The position numbers and the translations under genes are program-made. The notes under the pieces were generated by a model. That model saw nothing but the letters and a program-made list of their open reading frames with translations, was not told where the DNA came from and searched no databases. This document shows positions 6,509 through 13,600 of a stretch of DNA of 56,378 nt, piece by piece; the first letter of the stretch is position 1, and each line of letters opens with the position of its first letter. This stretch comes from a virus, in IMG/VR virus record IMGVR_UViG_3300017779_000007, positions 1-56,378 of that record. One strand, given 5' to 3'.

Positions 6509-7552
6509 ATGTCACATCAAATTACAGAAATCGACACCGTGTTATGTCCTGAAGGTTCCAAGTATCGCACTTGGCACGGGCTAGAGCAAACATCAGCAAA
6601 GCCGATCACGTTGGAAGTCGCGAGGGATCACGATCTCTTGCCCGTTGTCCGAAAGTCTCCGATTCATGTAGCGGGTAATCACCCGCCGATTGAGAACTTC
6701 AAAGCCCTGACAACGTGGGACAAGAACGGTGAGCTGACCACGCTCGACGTGGTCTCTGACCGATACTCGATCATTCAGAACGAGCAGATATTCAAGACCA
6801 TGTCCGAGTCCTTCAAGGGGACAGGACTGGAATACACTCTGTCCTGCATCGGCACGTTGGGTGGCTTGAAGAAGTTCTTCATCTCGGTCGCCGTAGGCGA
6901 TGACGATGGCGGGTTCACCGTCAACGGTGATAAGTTTCACGGCAACGTGAACTTCAACACCTCACATGATGGAGGATCGTTCTTCGCCAACGACAGTCTA
7001 ACCCGAATCGTATGCGGGAACACACTCCGGCAAAGCATGAACGGAGATAAAAACGTGTCATTCAAGATCAGGCACAAGGGCGATACCGCCAGCAAGGGTA
7101 AGGATCTTAGTCGCTACCTTCAGGCAGTCTTCACCTCTCGCGAAGTATTCGCCGAGAACATGGGCAAGCTGGCTGAACAGCGAGTAGCTGGCGATGACAT
7201 CAAGCAGATCGTCGGTGGCTTCTTTGTGAAAGAAGCATTCAAGCGTGGCGAAAAGCTGGAGGAGGGTTTCAAGACCCGCTCGCTCAACATGATCGACGGG
7301 ATCACTGACCTCGCCATCTCCGGTCGCGGAAACAGTGGACGGTCTCTCTATGATGCCCTCAACGGAGCGACTGAGTTTTGGACGAGTGGTGACGGCGTAG
7401 GCCGGACAGCGAGTGCCGGAAAGAAAGCCTACTCTTCCGAATTCGGAAACGCTGCTGCCAGCAAGGAGAAGTTCTCCGAGTATCTCGTCAAAGGCGAGTT
7501 TGAATCCTCGCTTCAGGAGGATACAAAGCGCATCCTCGCCCTCACTTCCTAG
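6509..7552 (+). CDS. DUF932 family protein, 347 aa
   Basis: Contains the DUF932 hallmarks: SDRYSIIQNEQIF near residue 83, a central glycine-rich strand, the SHDGG segment near 152 and RIVCGNTLRQ near 166-175. The family is widespread in phages and plasmids, often highly expressed early and near replication or anti-defence genes; its biochemical role is not established. No signal peptide. ATG 6509 has an A-rich leader (AAAGAAAAAACT) and no SD. It is the largest gene of the early cluster, preceded by leader element C. Confidence 0.85.
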   Translation: MSHQITEIDTVLCPEGSKYRTWHGLEQTSAKPITLEVARDHDLLPVVRKSPIHVAGNHPPIENFKALTTWDKNGELTTLDVVSDRYSIIQNEQIFKTMSESFKGTGLEYTLSCIGTLGGLKKFFISVAVGDDDGGFTVNGDKFHGNVNFNTSHDGGSFFANDSLTRIVCGNTLRQSMNGDKNVSFKIRHKGDTASKGKDLSRYLQAVFTSREVFAENMGKLAEQRVAGDDIKQIVGGFFVKEAFKRGEKLEEGFKTRSLNMIDGITDLAISGRGNSGRSLYDALNGATEFWTSGDGVGRTASAGKKAYSSEFGNAAASKEKFSEYLVKGEFESSLQEDTKRILALTS

Positions 7553-7557
7553 TGAGT

Positions 7558-7600
7558 CTTGATACACTGCCCCCTCCAGCCGGAGGGGGCAGTAATCAGG
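7558..7600 (+). ncRNA. Two-stem leader element, copy D
   Basis: Outer stem CTTGAT (7558-7563)/ATCAGG (7595-7600), internal loop aca/ta, inner stem CTGCCCCCTCC/GGAGGGGGCAG (7567-7577 with 7582-7592), 4-nt loop. Relative to copies C and F the last outer pair is swapped from A-U to U-A. There is no U-run after it, so it is not a typical terminator. Confidence 0.7.
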
Positions 7601-7634
7601 AATGAGCCTGAAATTAAACCAATAAAGAATAAAG

Positions 7635-7793
7635 ATGAAATTCGACAAACTAAGACAGAAACTCGGCATGATCAATCCAGAAACCCTGACCGATGTCCTC
7701 GATGGAAAGATAAAATTAAGTCATGAGGAAAGAGAGGAATTCAATGAATACATGGACATGGGCCGGAGAATGTTCGCAAAAAAGAAATCCTAA
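7635..7793 (+). CDS. Small acidic/basic helical protein, 52 aa
   Basis: ATG 7635 follows the A-rich leader AATAAAGAATAAAG, and the frame is open to TAA at 7791. The 52-residue protein is helical with KLSHEEREEFNEYMDMGRR in the second half and a KKK tail. It lies between two copies of the two-stem element, so it has its own leader and a spacer of the same kind behind it. Function unknown. Confidence 0.65.
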   Translation: MKFDKLRQKLGMINPETLTDVLDGKIKLSHEEREEFNEYMDMGRRMFAKKKS

Positions 7794-7800
7794 ACCGGAT

Positions 7801-7843
7801 CTTGATACACTGCCCCCTCCAATCGGAGGGGGTAGTAATCAGG
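7801..7843 (+). ncRNA. Two-stem leader element, copy E
   Basis: Outer stem CTTGAT (7801-7806)/ATCAGG (7838-7843), loop aca/ta, inner stem CTGCCCCCTCC/GGAGGGGGTAG (7810-7820 with 7825-7835). A C-to-T change relative to copy D is tolerated as a G-U pair. The 3' flank AATCAGCCTGAACTTAAACC also matches copy D closely. Confidence 0.7.
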
Positions 7844-7873
7844 AATCAGCCTGAACTTAAACCCTAAAAATAA

Positions 7874-8386
7874 ATGAGAGAAATAATCGAAGTAAAAGGG
7901 AACTGCACCCTCAAAAAGCAGGGAGGTCGCTACGTCATGACTAACGACTCAACAGGTGCTTGTCATAGCATCTCGGCCCGACCGGACATCAGCCCTCTTA
8001 AGAGGCTGGTGGCCCACTGGGAATCGTTCCTCAAATTACAACTCGATGGAATCGAGTTAAAAGACCTGAACGCTTCCACTCTGAAGGAAGCGTTGAGAGA
8101 GGCAAAGATGGTCGCCCTCGATAACGGAGACGGTGGGGACTACTGCCAGACGGCGGGACAACTCGTCCTTGTAGACTCAGACGGTGAGCGGATCGGTGGG
8201 GGGCCAAGCGTCTACTTTGACGGTCAACCTAAATTGCGAGACATCCGCGAGCTGTTTGAAGACCACCCCAAAGCCGTGACCGTGTCTGTCGAAGGACAAA
8301 CCCGCTGGTATGGTGAGGGGAACGCTGCCCAGCGTTTCGAGGACTCCGAGATCTGCGACTGGTGGGTATTGAACATCGTCCGATAA
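7874..8386 (+). CDS. Early protein of unknown function, 170 aa
   Basis: ATG 7874 with leader CCCTAAAAATAA and no SD. The N-terminal 35 residues are beta-rich. A helical middle (about 43-80) is followed by a Gly/Asp-rich section (GDGGDYCQTAGQLVL) and an aromatic C terminus (CDWWVL). No recognised domain, signal peptide or membrane helix. Its leader element E is nearly identical to that of the unrelated 52-aa gene upstream. Confidence 0.7.
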   Translation: MREIIEVKGNCTLKKQGGRYVMTNDSTGACHSISARPDISPLKRLVAHWESFLKLQLDGIELKDLNASTLKEALREAKMVALDNGDGGDYCQTAGQLVLVDSDGERIGGGPSVYFDGQPKLRDIRELFEDHPKAVTVSVEGQTRWYGEGNAAQRFEDSEICDWWVLNIVR

Positions 8387-8406
8387 CTTTAACCCTAAAA
8401 CTAAAT

Positions 8407-8634
8407 ATGTATAAGTATACCACAACTGAGCTTCAATCGCTCCCACCGTCATTCGGCGGCAATAATGATTACGGTTGCGAGACCGTCACCTGCTTCTCGC
8501 CTTCTCCTAAGAAGGCGGTAGCGATGGAGGGAACCATCACCCGCTCCCGTGAGGGAGTCGAGGGCGTTCCCGTCCTCCTGAATGCGACCCTAGTCGCCCC
8601 CAACGGTCGAGTCGTTTTCGACCGTTGGGATTAA
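8407..8634 (+). CDS. Small early protein, 75 aa, function unknown
   Basis: ATG 8407 follows CCCTAAAACTAAAT directly after the previous stop; an upstream in-frame ATG at 8362 lies inside that gene and is unlikely. The protein is beta-rich with a proline-rich start (SLPPSFGGNNDYG). It ends in a segment, VLLNATLVAPNGRVVFDRW, that could be a small beta-barrel. No family recognised. Confidence 0.6.
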   Translation: MYKYTTTELQSLPPSFGGNNDYGCETVTCFSPSPKKAVAMEGTITRSREGVEGVPVLLNATLVAPNGRVVFDRWD

Positions 8635-8651
8635 CCAACAACTAAGCCAGT

Positions 8652-8915
8652 ATGAAAACCGAACAATGCCAAGCCTTTTGGCGAAACAAAAAAGGCGCGT
8701 GTTGCTTGGCCACCTTCCCATCATCCGAGCTTCCTGAGTTTGTGATGAAACGGTGGCGGCAGCGTCAGGAGTGCGATGTTTACTACGTCAAAGATCAAGA
8801 GATTCCGCTTGATGAACACGGTTATCGGGACATCGAATACCGTGCCGGAAAAGTATGGAAGCTCGACGATGGGAGTGATCGTTGGGACTATTACTACGAC
8901 TTCGATGAACCCTGA
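8652..8915 (+). CDS. Small early protein, 87 aa, function unknown
   Basis: ATG 8652, frame closed by the TGA inside the first CCCTGAA heptamer at 8910, so the repeat supplies the stop codon. The protein is charged, with a basic middle (KRWRQRQECD) and an acidic aromatic tail (DRWDYYYDFDE). One CC pair and another Cys are present, but no zinc motif is complete. It is soluble; function unknown. Confidence 0.65.
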   Translation: MKTEQCQAFWRNKKGACCLATFPSSELPEFVMKRWRQRQECDVYYVKDQEIPLDEHGYRDIEYRAGKVWKLDDGSDRWDYYYDFDEP

Positions 8916-8937
8916 ACCCTGAACCCTGAACCCTGAA
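8910..8937 (+). repeat. CCCTGAA heptamer repeat, four copies
   Basis: Four exact CCCTGAA units begin inside the previous coding region, provide its stop codon, and end as the 5' arm of leader element F. This shows that the heptamer array can both terminate a frame and build RNA structure. Confidence 0.9.
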
Positions 8938-8977
8938 CCAGTGCGCCCTGTAGATGATACAGGGCGCACCATTCAGG
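8932..8977 (+). ncRNA. Two-stem leader element, copy F
   Basis: Outer stem CCTGAA (8932-8937)/TTCAGG (8972-8977), loop cca/ca, inner stem GTGCGCCCTGT/ACAGGGCGCAC (8941-8951 with 8959-8969), 7-nt loop. The 3' strand runs into AGGAG (8975-8979), an SD-like motif three bases before the ATG at 8982, so folding would mask part of the SD. Confidence 0.7.
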
Positions 8978-8981
8978 AGTC

Positions 8982-9641
8982 ATGAAGACTCTTATGAACA
9001 AGAATAAAACTGTGAAAAAAATAAAAGAATACCCCGAAGGGGACATAATCGAGTCCGCACCTGTAAGGTCTGGCCGGACTGAGTTGGAATACTACAAACT
9101 ACACCTATGGGCATATTCCGATGGAACATACACCATTGGTGATGATGACGGTGACCATGAGGAAGCTGATAAAGAGGATGTGGAGGAGTTCTTGAGGCTA
9201 TCGCCTCAACGACACAGGGCGTATGATGACTACGTTGCCGAGACCGGAGAAGACCCCTGCGAATTATACTTCGTTGCTCGAAAGCGTGAGGTCAATCAAC
9301 GTGTGGAGTTACACCTGCAAAACTACGTAGGGGCATCCGAGTTTGGATTGCGCCTAAGAAAGGTAACGCTCCCCAACGGTGAGGATATTACACCCGCCCA
9401 ATGCCTCGCCGATCACCCAAAATTGGCTGAGTTTATTGAGCTTAAAAAACAGGAGTCGGGACACTTCATCTTGGATGAGGTAAACGAGCAGGTGCTTCGG
9501 GAATGCCCCGAAGTAGAGGAGTGGCAGGATTATCTCAGCACCGTGTTCGTGAATGCTGTCTGGGATGAGCCGATCCCTGAAGAGGAACTGCGCGTCACGC
9601 TCCGAGAGAAGGCGAAAAAATCACTAGAAAGTAACCGATAA
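8982..9641 (+). CDS. Acidic early protein, 219 aa, function unknown
   Basis: ATG 8982 lies three bases after AGGAG, which is close; ATG 8994 (MNKNKTVKK) is the alternative start. After a lysine-rich N terminus come a beta-rich, strongly acidic section (DDDGDHEEADKEDVEEF, residues 48-64) and helical segments to the C terminus (EKAKKSLESN). No motif or signal peptide seen. Composition resembles small phage proteins that mimic DNA or titrate host factors, but that is speculation. Confidence 0.7.
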   Translation: MKTLMNKNKTVKKIKEYPEGDIIESAPVRSGRTELEYYKLHLWAYSDGTYTIGDDDGDHEEADKEDVEEFLRLSPQRHRAYDDYVAETGEDPCELYFVARKREVNQRVELHLQNYVGASEFGLRLRKVTLPNGEDITPAQCLADHPKLAEFIELKKQESGHFILDEVNEQVLRECPEVEEWQDYLSTVFVNAVWDEPIPEEELRVTLREKAKKSLESNR

Positions 9642-9657
9642 GCAATAAACCAAGATT

Positions 9658-9831
9658 ATGATTAAAGAAAAATACCTAGTGACAATATATCAAGAAACTT
9701 ACACTACTGTTGAAGTGGAAGCAAACGATAAGCATGAAGCAGAAGACCTTGCTCTTATGGGAGAAGGCAAAGTTGATGACGTTACGATCAAAGATTCAGA
9801 AGTGATAACCAATAAACCAATAAACCAATGA
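9658..9831 (+). CDS. Small acidic protein, 57 aa
   Basis: ATG 9658, TGA 9829-9831. The first 27 residues form alternating strands (YLVTIYQETYTTVEVEAND), and the rest is acidic and helical. The pattern is that of small phage proteins with one beta hairpin and a helix. Its last codons overlap the next ATG as ATGA (9828-9831), so translation of the next small gene is probably coupled. Confidence 0.6.
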   Translation: MIKEKYLVTIYQETYTTVEVEANDKHEAEDLALMGEGKVDDVTIKDSEVITNKPINQ

Positions 9832-9950
9832 GCAAAACTCAGTTAGTAATCGCGTCCACGATCTTTCTCGTTGCCGTGTATTCAATCCACGCCGTCGGTG
9901 GCATCGATACCATCGTCCGACGACTAATCTCCACGATATTTGAACTATGA
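9828..9950 (+). CDS. Single-pass small membrane protein, 40 aa
   Basis: Begins at the ATGA overlap and ends in another ATGA overlap (9947-9950). Residues 5-24 (QLVIASTIFLVAVYSIHAVG) form one membrane helix; the tail is short and contains RR. Function unknown. Tiny early membrane proteins of this kind often alter the host envelope or exclude other phages. Confidence 0.6.
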   Translation: MSKTQLVIASTIFLVAVYSIHAVGGIDTIVRRLISTIFEL

Positions 9951-10090
9951 ATTATTTAGAAATCGTCGGAGTTATATTAGCCACGCCTCTGATCGTCATA
10001 GTCATCGCCGCGAGCATGATCAAGTCGGAAGCTCGCCGGATCGAGAAACTGAAGCAGCGTGCCGATAGGAAGAAAGGGAGGCGTTCATGA
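9947..10090 (+). CDS. Single-pass small membrane protein with basic tail, 47 aa
   Basis: One helix (residues 4-23, LEIVGVILATPLIVIVIAAS) is followed by a cytoplasmic-type basic coiled tail (RRIEKLKQRADRKKGRRS). It begins and ends in ATGA overlaps. The end of this gene carries GGGAGG, which serves as the ribosome binding site of the next gene. Two consecutive one-helix proteins suggest a paired membrane function. Confidence 0.6.
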   Translation: MNYLEIVGVILATPLIVIVIAASMIKSEARRIEKLKQRADRKKGRRS

Positions 10091-10527
10091 TCTACTTCAC
10101 CGACACCGACCCCGACGAGGCAGCGAGCAATCTCTGCGACCGTCACCTGCGAAAGACCGTGAGATTCACCCAAAAAGTGTTCTCGGAAGCCGCTGAGAAT
10201 CGCACACAGCATCGCGACCCGTATGTCCGGTGGGGCTGTTCAAGTCTCACGAACTTAAAATGGGTCGTTGAACATGGAAACGCATCGGCTCATGAGCTTT
10301 ACTATCGATTCCACAAACCCGTCCGAATCGAAGACAGCCTGCCTTTGATCAGGGCCAGAGAGATGATGGACTCTCTGGCCCTCCCGCCCGTAGACCCCGA
10401 CCATATCTTCTTTCCTGATGAAATAGATAAGGTTAGGGAGTTTTACCGTTTAAAGGTTTTTCCAAAATCGAGATGGACAAGGCGATATCCGCCTGATTGG
10501 ATGCACCCGTCACTTCTGGTGAAGTGA
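10087..10527 (+). CDS. Pyrimidine-dimer-glycosylase-superfamily-like protein, 146 aa
   Basis: The N terminus, DTDPDEAASNLCDRHLRKTV (residues 6-25), followed by a tyrosine-containing loop, a Trp-anchored helix (LKWVVEHGNASAHELYYRF) and a C-terminal YRLK/W/PxWM pattern, resembles the family of phage proteins related to pyrimidine dimer DNA glycosylases (PF03013-like). Those cut UV-damaged DNA. The start has a good SD, GGGAGG, five bases upstream, rare in this genome. It is the last gene of the early cluster, followed by a terminator. Family membership is by pattern only. Confidence 0.55.
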   Translation: MIYFTDTDPDEAASNLCDRHLRKTVRFTQKVFSEAAENRTQHRDPYVRWGCSSLTNLKWVVEHGNASAHELYYRFHKPVRIEDSLPLIRAREMMDSLALPPVDPDHIFFPDEIDKVREFYRLKVFPKSRWTRRYPPDWMHPSLLVK

Positions 10528-10546
10528 CTTGTTTATTCATAGCACA

Positions 10547-10580
10547 AGGAGGTAGGGAGAAATCCCTGCCTCCTTTTTTT
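10547..10580 (+). terminator. Intrinsic terminator of the rightward early cluster
   Basis: A 12-bp stem AGGAGGTAGGGA/TCCCTGCCTCCT (one G-U) with a GAAA loop is followed by TTTTTT. It stands 20 bp after the last early stop codon. GCAC/GTGC extends the stem outward. Confidence 0.9.
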
Positions 10581-10592
10581 GTGCCTAGAAAT

Positions 10593-10625
10593 AAGTGGGA
10601 AAAACCGCCCAGAAATCCCCCACTT
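10593..10625 (-). terminator. Possible terminator of the leftward ejection-module transcript
   Basis: AAGTGGG (10593-10599) and CCCACTT (10619-10625) can pair across a 19-nt loop, 28 bp downstream of the stop of the 3921-aa gene. There is no U-run, so it could only slow RNA polymerase or protect the 3' end. Confidence 0.35.
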
Positions 10626-10652
10626 ACTATCATAGTTTAATCCACGCAAGCT

Positions 10653-13600
10653 CTACTCAGATTCTGTAATAGGCCGGACAGGAATGTAGCGGTTGAGCTT
10701 TGAGGCGTGGTCGTAGACCTGCTGCGCTCGCGCCCTACCATATTCATCAGTCCTTGGGTCGAGCAGACCCTCGATAATGTATTTGAACGACGGCTTGTCC
10801 ATGTAACCTTTACTCAGTAGAGCGACCCGATCTCGACCCAGCTTCTTATCCTTCATCCCCTTGAGGAGGTCGGTGTTAGTGAGTCCGAGAGAGGCGAACC
10901 CTTTATTGATCCGCATCAGTTCGTAGTTAAGGAGGCGTCGATCCTCGATGTTCTCATCGATGATGTCCGCTACATCTCCGTCGCTCATCGGGACGTTACG
11001 CTTCACCGCGTTGAGTCCGCTCTTCACGTTGTTGTATCGCTTGTTTAGATCCAGCAGGTATCGCGAATACTGTTTCTGGAGATCAACATCATGAACACGC
11101 GCAGGCATCGCGCCGTCCATAATCTCAAGAGTCATGCCCTTCAGAGATCCGGTTGACCAGCCCTCGACAAAATCTTTACCAAGTCGCGGAGCGTATGCCT
11201 CCTTGGCGATGTAACCTAAGATCTTCGATCCAGCTTCCACCGGACCATCGGCCCCCTTATTCCAAATTGGTTTACCCGTTGACGGGTTAAGGTTTCGGCG
11301 AGCCTCAGACACTGCTCCCGCGAGAATCTGATCGTCTAAGTATTGATCCCTCACCAAGCCTAGCGCGAGAGCGGCTCCCGCTTCGGTGAACTCACCGCTG
11401 CGGATGTTCTCATACGCTCGCAGGAATGGATCGACCAGTAGCGAGTATGGATTAACGTAAGTAAGGTCAACCGACTTCAGCTCACCGTTCCATCTGTAAT
11501 AGAAGAACGTATGCCCTCTGAGGTAATCTGGAATGGATGCACGCATGGCCTCGTCCTCCTCATCTCCGATGCCCGAAAGAGCAGCGAGGATCATAGGAAG
11601 AGCGGAAGAAAGAACTCCTATCGTTCCGGTCATCCAGATCATTCTAGTTTTACCTCTCCGAACCAGAACAGGATTGCCGCTGGCGATCTCCTCACTGGCG
11701 AGCTTGTACGTGTTGATCACGATTCGCGGAACCTCCATCTTGAATCGGATGAACGGGGCGAACAGCAGGCCGAGGCCAGACTTCGTGTATGCTGCGACGG
11801 CTGGCGGTGCTTGGCTGTATGCCTGTGAGGTCATGACTACCTTGCGAGCGGCCAGACGCTTGATCTGCGTGTCGCTCATATTGGCTAGGTTGTTGACCCT
11901 CACTTTGCCGTCCTCGACCGTGCTTGTGTCGGCGGCTTGGGCTTCCTTCAGAATTGCCAACTCATGGTTGTAGTAGGCGACCTTGTAGGCGGCGTCGAGA
12001 GCGGCGGATAAATCCTGTGCCTTCTTCTCAATTATCGCTAGAGCCTTAGTGGCTTTATTGAGTTTCGTCTTTTCACCTAAGTCTTCGATCTGCTTCCTGA
12101 TGCCGTCGGGTGTTATCCTACCGTTCAGGAGGTCTCTCATAACTCCGGCGCGGAGTTCGTCGCCCTTGATATTCAGGCCGATAAGCTCATTAAGCTCTGG
12201 GTCAATCTCACCTTCGTTAAATGGGTTTAACACGCCGAAAGTCCCTTTCGCCATTTCAGCGATCATCTTATCGTAGCGGAGAAATCCCTGTGAGGTTCCG
12301 AACAATAAGTTACCGATTCCGTTTCGTAAGTAGAATCCGATGGAGCCTAGAGTCTTAGCTGCCATTGCCTTACCGCTCAGGTTAGCGGCTAAACCAACAG
12401 CTCCCTTAACAGCCTTCTCCGCTGTGTCGGCGTAATCCATCGAGAAGGAGTCATTGAGCGTAGTATCCAGAAGCTTTTTGAATTCAGGATCTACCTGCAT
12501 TCCTGAGAGGGGGTCGTTCTTACTCGGCGCACCCGATCTGGCGGCGACGAAGTTAGCATACTTGACGCGGTTCTCTTTGGTAGCGAGCTTCTCTTCCACC
12601 GTGACCATGACGCCCGTTTCCTTGCCGAATGCCACCAGTTGGTTCAGGAATGCCTGCTGCGAAGCGAGTGTCGCGACGGTCGAGTAAGTCCGAAGAATCA
12701 AATCAGTGCCAGCCTCCGACCCGATTTCGCCGAGAAGATTTCGGATCTCCACCGGCAAATCTTTGCGTCTTTTCAGGTTGTCCTCGATCATCTTGTAATG
12801 TTTAGGCGAAGCAGTCGTCGAGTCTCTGCCTCCTTCGTCATACCGCATCAAGAAAGTGTTAAGCACCTCTTGCGCGTATGATTTATGTGGGTAGCTTTGG
12901 TTCTCTTTTTCGAGGAGTATACGAGCTTCAACCTCGGCACGCGACTTGTCCATGCCGCCCTCAACCAGCTCCTCAAACTTCTTATCTTTAAACTGTTTAT
13001 TAAAGAACCTCATAGCCTCGTCCCTCACAACTTGATAATTGGGATCTTCCCTCACCTTCTGGAGGTAAGACGAGTCGGTGAACATCTTATAACTACGGGT
13101 AATGTAGACTCCTCCGGTCTCAGAGATCTTGACTCCAATATTATCGTCAAGGCCCGACTTAACGAGTTTCTTCTGCAACGGGATGATCAGCCTCTGCCGT
13201 ATGTCGATAATGTGAGCGGCAAGCTTCGGAGATTCCTTAGCGAGTTCTCTCAGAGCGGCGTCGCGGTCAGCTTCCCTAGAAGTGATAGCCTCTTCGTAAG
13301 CTTTATCGGTGGCCTCAGTTCTCGCATTATGGGCGAGTCCCTTTAGGGAGTCAGCTTCTTCCTCAGTGATTAAGCCTACTTTGCGCTTCTTCTCTGCGTC
13401 GGCGTGCGCGGCTTCGTAATCTTTATCAATATCTTTAAGAACTTCCTCAGTGACTATGTTACCTGTGTAGTGTCCCTGCGCGAGAGCGATCAAATCCATC
13501 GGCGCGTATTCGTAACCGCCGTAGTTTTCCTCAATGAGTTTATCCATCTCCTGTTTATAGGCGACGACGTTAGCCTCAGTAAGTCTCTTGTAAGCGTCTC

